Assembly (NCBI GenBank): GCA_021772095.1
Contig: JADYXR010000017.1
Location: 1 to 64,000, forward strand
Direction of reading: 5' to 3'
Length of the DNA: 64,000 nt
Source: Candidatus Obscuribacter sp.
Lineage (GTDB): Bacteria; Cyanobacteriota; Vampirovibrionia; Obscuribacterales; Obscuribacteraceae
The notes beneath the pieces were generated by a model. That model saw only the letters and a list, made by a program, of their open reading frames with translations. It was not told the origin of the DNA and searched no databases. Shown here piece after piece: positions 62,782-64,000 of the stretch. Position numbers and translations under genes: made by a program. Position 1 is the first letter of the stretch. Every line of letters starts with the position of its first letter.

Positions 62782-64000
62782 CAGGGTTTCTTCACCTCCG
62801 AGTTGGCAGGTTCGATGGGCTTTGTGGCCGGTTTAATTATCTCCGCGGGCGGTTCAACTTTATTAAGCGATTCATTTGAATCATCGATTCTTCCAGTTTT
62901 GAAAAACTGAATATCGAGAGCGTTGAATTCGATTCCTTTCGTCCACGGCTTCAACAGCAGGTTTTGCGTGGTGACAAAAGTCGGCACAATCGCCGCTTCG
63001 TCATGACAAAGAATACGGTCAGCCTGCTGATACAGCCCCACTCGTTTTTTCTGATCGAGTTCACCTTCTGCCGTTTCGACAAGCTTGTCGTAAGTCTTAT
63101 TCGACCAGCGCGTATGGTTGTTGCCATTACCGGTGGTGAATAGATTCATGAACGTTTGAGCATCCGGAAAGTCAGCGATCCAGTTGGCGCGGAAGAGCTG
63201 AGGCGGATCCTGACGACGAGTCGCGAGGTAAACTTTCCATTCTTGATTCAGTAGCTCGATCGTTATGCCAAGGTTCTGTTTCAACTGCGCCTGGATGGAT
63301 TCGACGATCAGACGCGTGTCTTCGCGGTTTGGATAAAGCAACGGCACGGATGGAAAGCCCTTGCCTCCTGCAAAACCGGCATCTGCCAGGTCCTTTCTCG
63401 CCGCCTCCGGATCAAACGTGAGAGCGGCATCAGAAGACGATCCCGGAATCTCTTGAGGAATCCATGAATTGGACGGTCGCTCACCGCGTCGTAGTAATTT
63501 TGGAAACACATTCTTATCAACTGCCATTGCGATAGCGCGTCTCACGCGTTTGTCATCAAATGGTTTCTTCAAACAATTGAAACCTATATATGTGCCCTGG
63601 AGCAGCGGAACGCGCTTGTAGTACGGCGAATCACGGTAACGATCGACGTCATGAGTGGAGAAGCTGCGATTGTCGACATAGTCGAGTTCATCGTTTTCAA
63701 ACAACGCGAATGCTGTTGATTGTTCTGCCACCATGAACATCTTGATTCGATCTAGTGCGGGTCGCCCCTCGAAAAATTTGTCGTTGGCCGCCAGTTCTAT
63801 CTTGTAATCATGCTGCCATCTGTCGAGTTTAAACGGACCATTGGTGACGATGTTGGCAGGCTCCGTCCAGCGGTCCTTGTGCTTCTCCACGACATCTTGC
63901 CGCATCGGATAAGTTGCCCAATGCGCAGTCATGTATATGAAGTACGCGGCCGGTTTCTTCAAACGCACTTCGAAAGTCTGCGCATCGAGTGCGTGTGCGC
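62781..64000 (-). CDS. Peptide-binding protein OppA/DppA-like (partial, 5' end beyond window)
   Basis: The frame is open to the right window edge, so this is the C-terminal part of an extracytoplasmic solute-binding protein (SBP_bac_5 family). The visible 406 or so residues include ALDAQTFEV, NGPFKLDRWQHDYKIELAAND, KKPFDDKRVRRAIAMAVDK and LELLNQEW-type segments of the family. The signal peptide and lipobox must lie outside the window. Ligand: oligopeptide or a similar solute. Its stop overlaps the dppB start by 1 bp, so the operon order is binding protein, dppB, dppC. A Pro/Glu-rich tail ends the protein. Confidence 0.93.
   Translation of the reverse strand, partial: AHALDAQTFEVRLKKPAAYFIYMTAHWATYPMRQDVVEKHKDRWTEPANIVTNGPFKLDRWQHDYKIELAANDKFFEGRPALDRIKMFMVAEQSTAFALFENDELDYVDNRSFSTHDVDRYRDSPYYKRVPLLQGTYIGFNCLKKPFDDKRVRRAIAMAVDKNVFPKLLRRGERPSNSWIPQEIPGSSSDAALTFDPEAARKDLADAGFAGGKGFPSVPLLYPNREDTRLIVESIQAQLKQNLGITIELLNQEWKVYLATRRQDPPQLFRANWIADFPDAQTFMNLFTTGNGNNHTRWSNKTYDKLVETAEGELDQKKRVGLYQQADRILCHDEAAIVPTFVTTQNLLLKPWTKGIEFNALDIQFFKTGRIDDSNESLNKVEPPAEIIKPATKPIEPANSEVKKP

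Overview
The window is a dense bacterial chromosome segment of roughly 50% G+C. It carries 52 supported protein genes, two of them cut by the window edges. I see no rRNA, tRNA, CRISPR array, insertion sequence or prophage. The best guess for the source is a non-photosynthetic relative of Cyanobacteria (Vampirovibrionia/Melainabacteria, Obscuribacterales-like). The reasons are a group-3 SigF-like sigma factor near type IV pilus genes, a PATAN/DUF4388 protein, a long cyanobacterial-style mannose-1-phosphate guanylyltransferase with a C-terminal mutase-like domain, PilB/PilT/PilC and PilM/N/O genes, and no photosynthesis genes. This placement is an inference from gene content, not a database result.

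Layout. 1-5.2 kb: the tail of an unknown gene, a minus-strand operon of sensor kinase, response regulator and a zinc-cluster/leucine-rich-repeat membrane protein, a disordered small protein, and acylphosphatase. 5.4-12.1 kb (plus): a coiled-coil protein ending in a J-like domain, der, plsY, an HtrA-type protease and an OmpR-family regulator. 12.3-18.0 kb (plus): an AlgI-like MBOAT acyltransferase followed by three tandem SGNH/AlgJ/DltD-like paralogues, a likely envelope or polysaccharide O-acylation operon. 18.1-20.7 kb (minus): a degenerate EEP-fold membrane protein and a TPR membrane protein. 20.9-25.6 kb (plus): pilB (with a zinc-ribbon tail), pilT and pilC, with a (CAA)16 tract between pilT and pilC. 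26.2-34.9 kb: an epimerase-like SDR, the sigma factor, an ABC exporter pair, prepilin peptidase, a PilM-PilN fusion, a PilO-like and a PilP-like protein. Most of the assembly platform of a type IV pilus is therefore here, but pilin and PilQ genes are not.

35-38.7 kb: a hemerythrin-domain protein with a histone-H1-like Lys/Ala tail, a repeat/hairpin locus, and a PATAN protein with a degenerate GGDEF-like C-terminus. 38.7-41.7 kb (minus): mobA and a three-gene set (biotin carrier, HMG-CoA lyase, enoyl-CoA hydratase) resembling part of leucine catabolism. 41.9-49.0 kb (minus): two proteins of unknown function, a tandem rhodanese with a repeat linker, the ManC/mutase-like fusion and a GT4 glycosyltransferase. 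49.4-55.6 kb (minus): gpsA translationally coupled to an Hpt-REC-REC-GGDEF protein, two CheY-like proteins and a large hybrid-PAS sensor kinase. 55.8-64 kb: a secreted unknown, a YiiX-like permuted papain-fold hydrolase, phosphate acetyltransferase, a zinc-ribbon/TPR protein, and a peptide ABC transporter (dppC, dppB and the 3' part of the binding protein).

Themes: surface pili, envelope polysaccharide synthesis and modification, and many signalling proteins. Several domains have kept their fold but lost catalytic residues (EEP, phosphomannomutase, GGDEF, a receiver). Cysteine-rich zinc-ribbon modules recur on otherwise unrelated proteins. Nothing in the window is clearly a defence system or a mobile island. 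The most unusual items are the triple SGNH operon, the hemerythrin-histone fusion, the PilM-PilN fusion and the zinc-ribbon tail on PilB.
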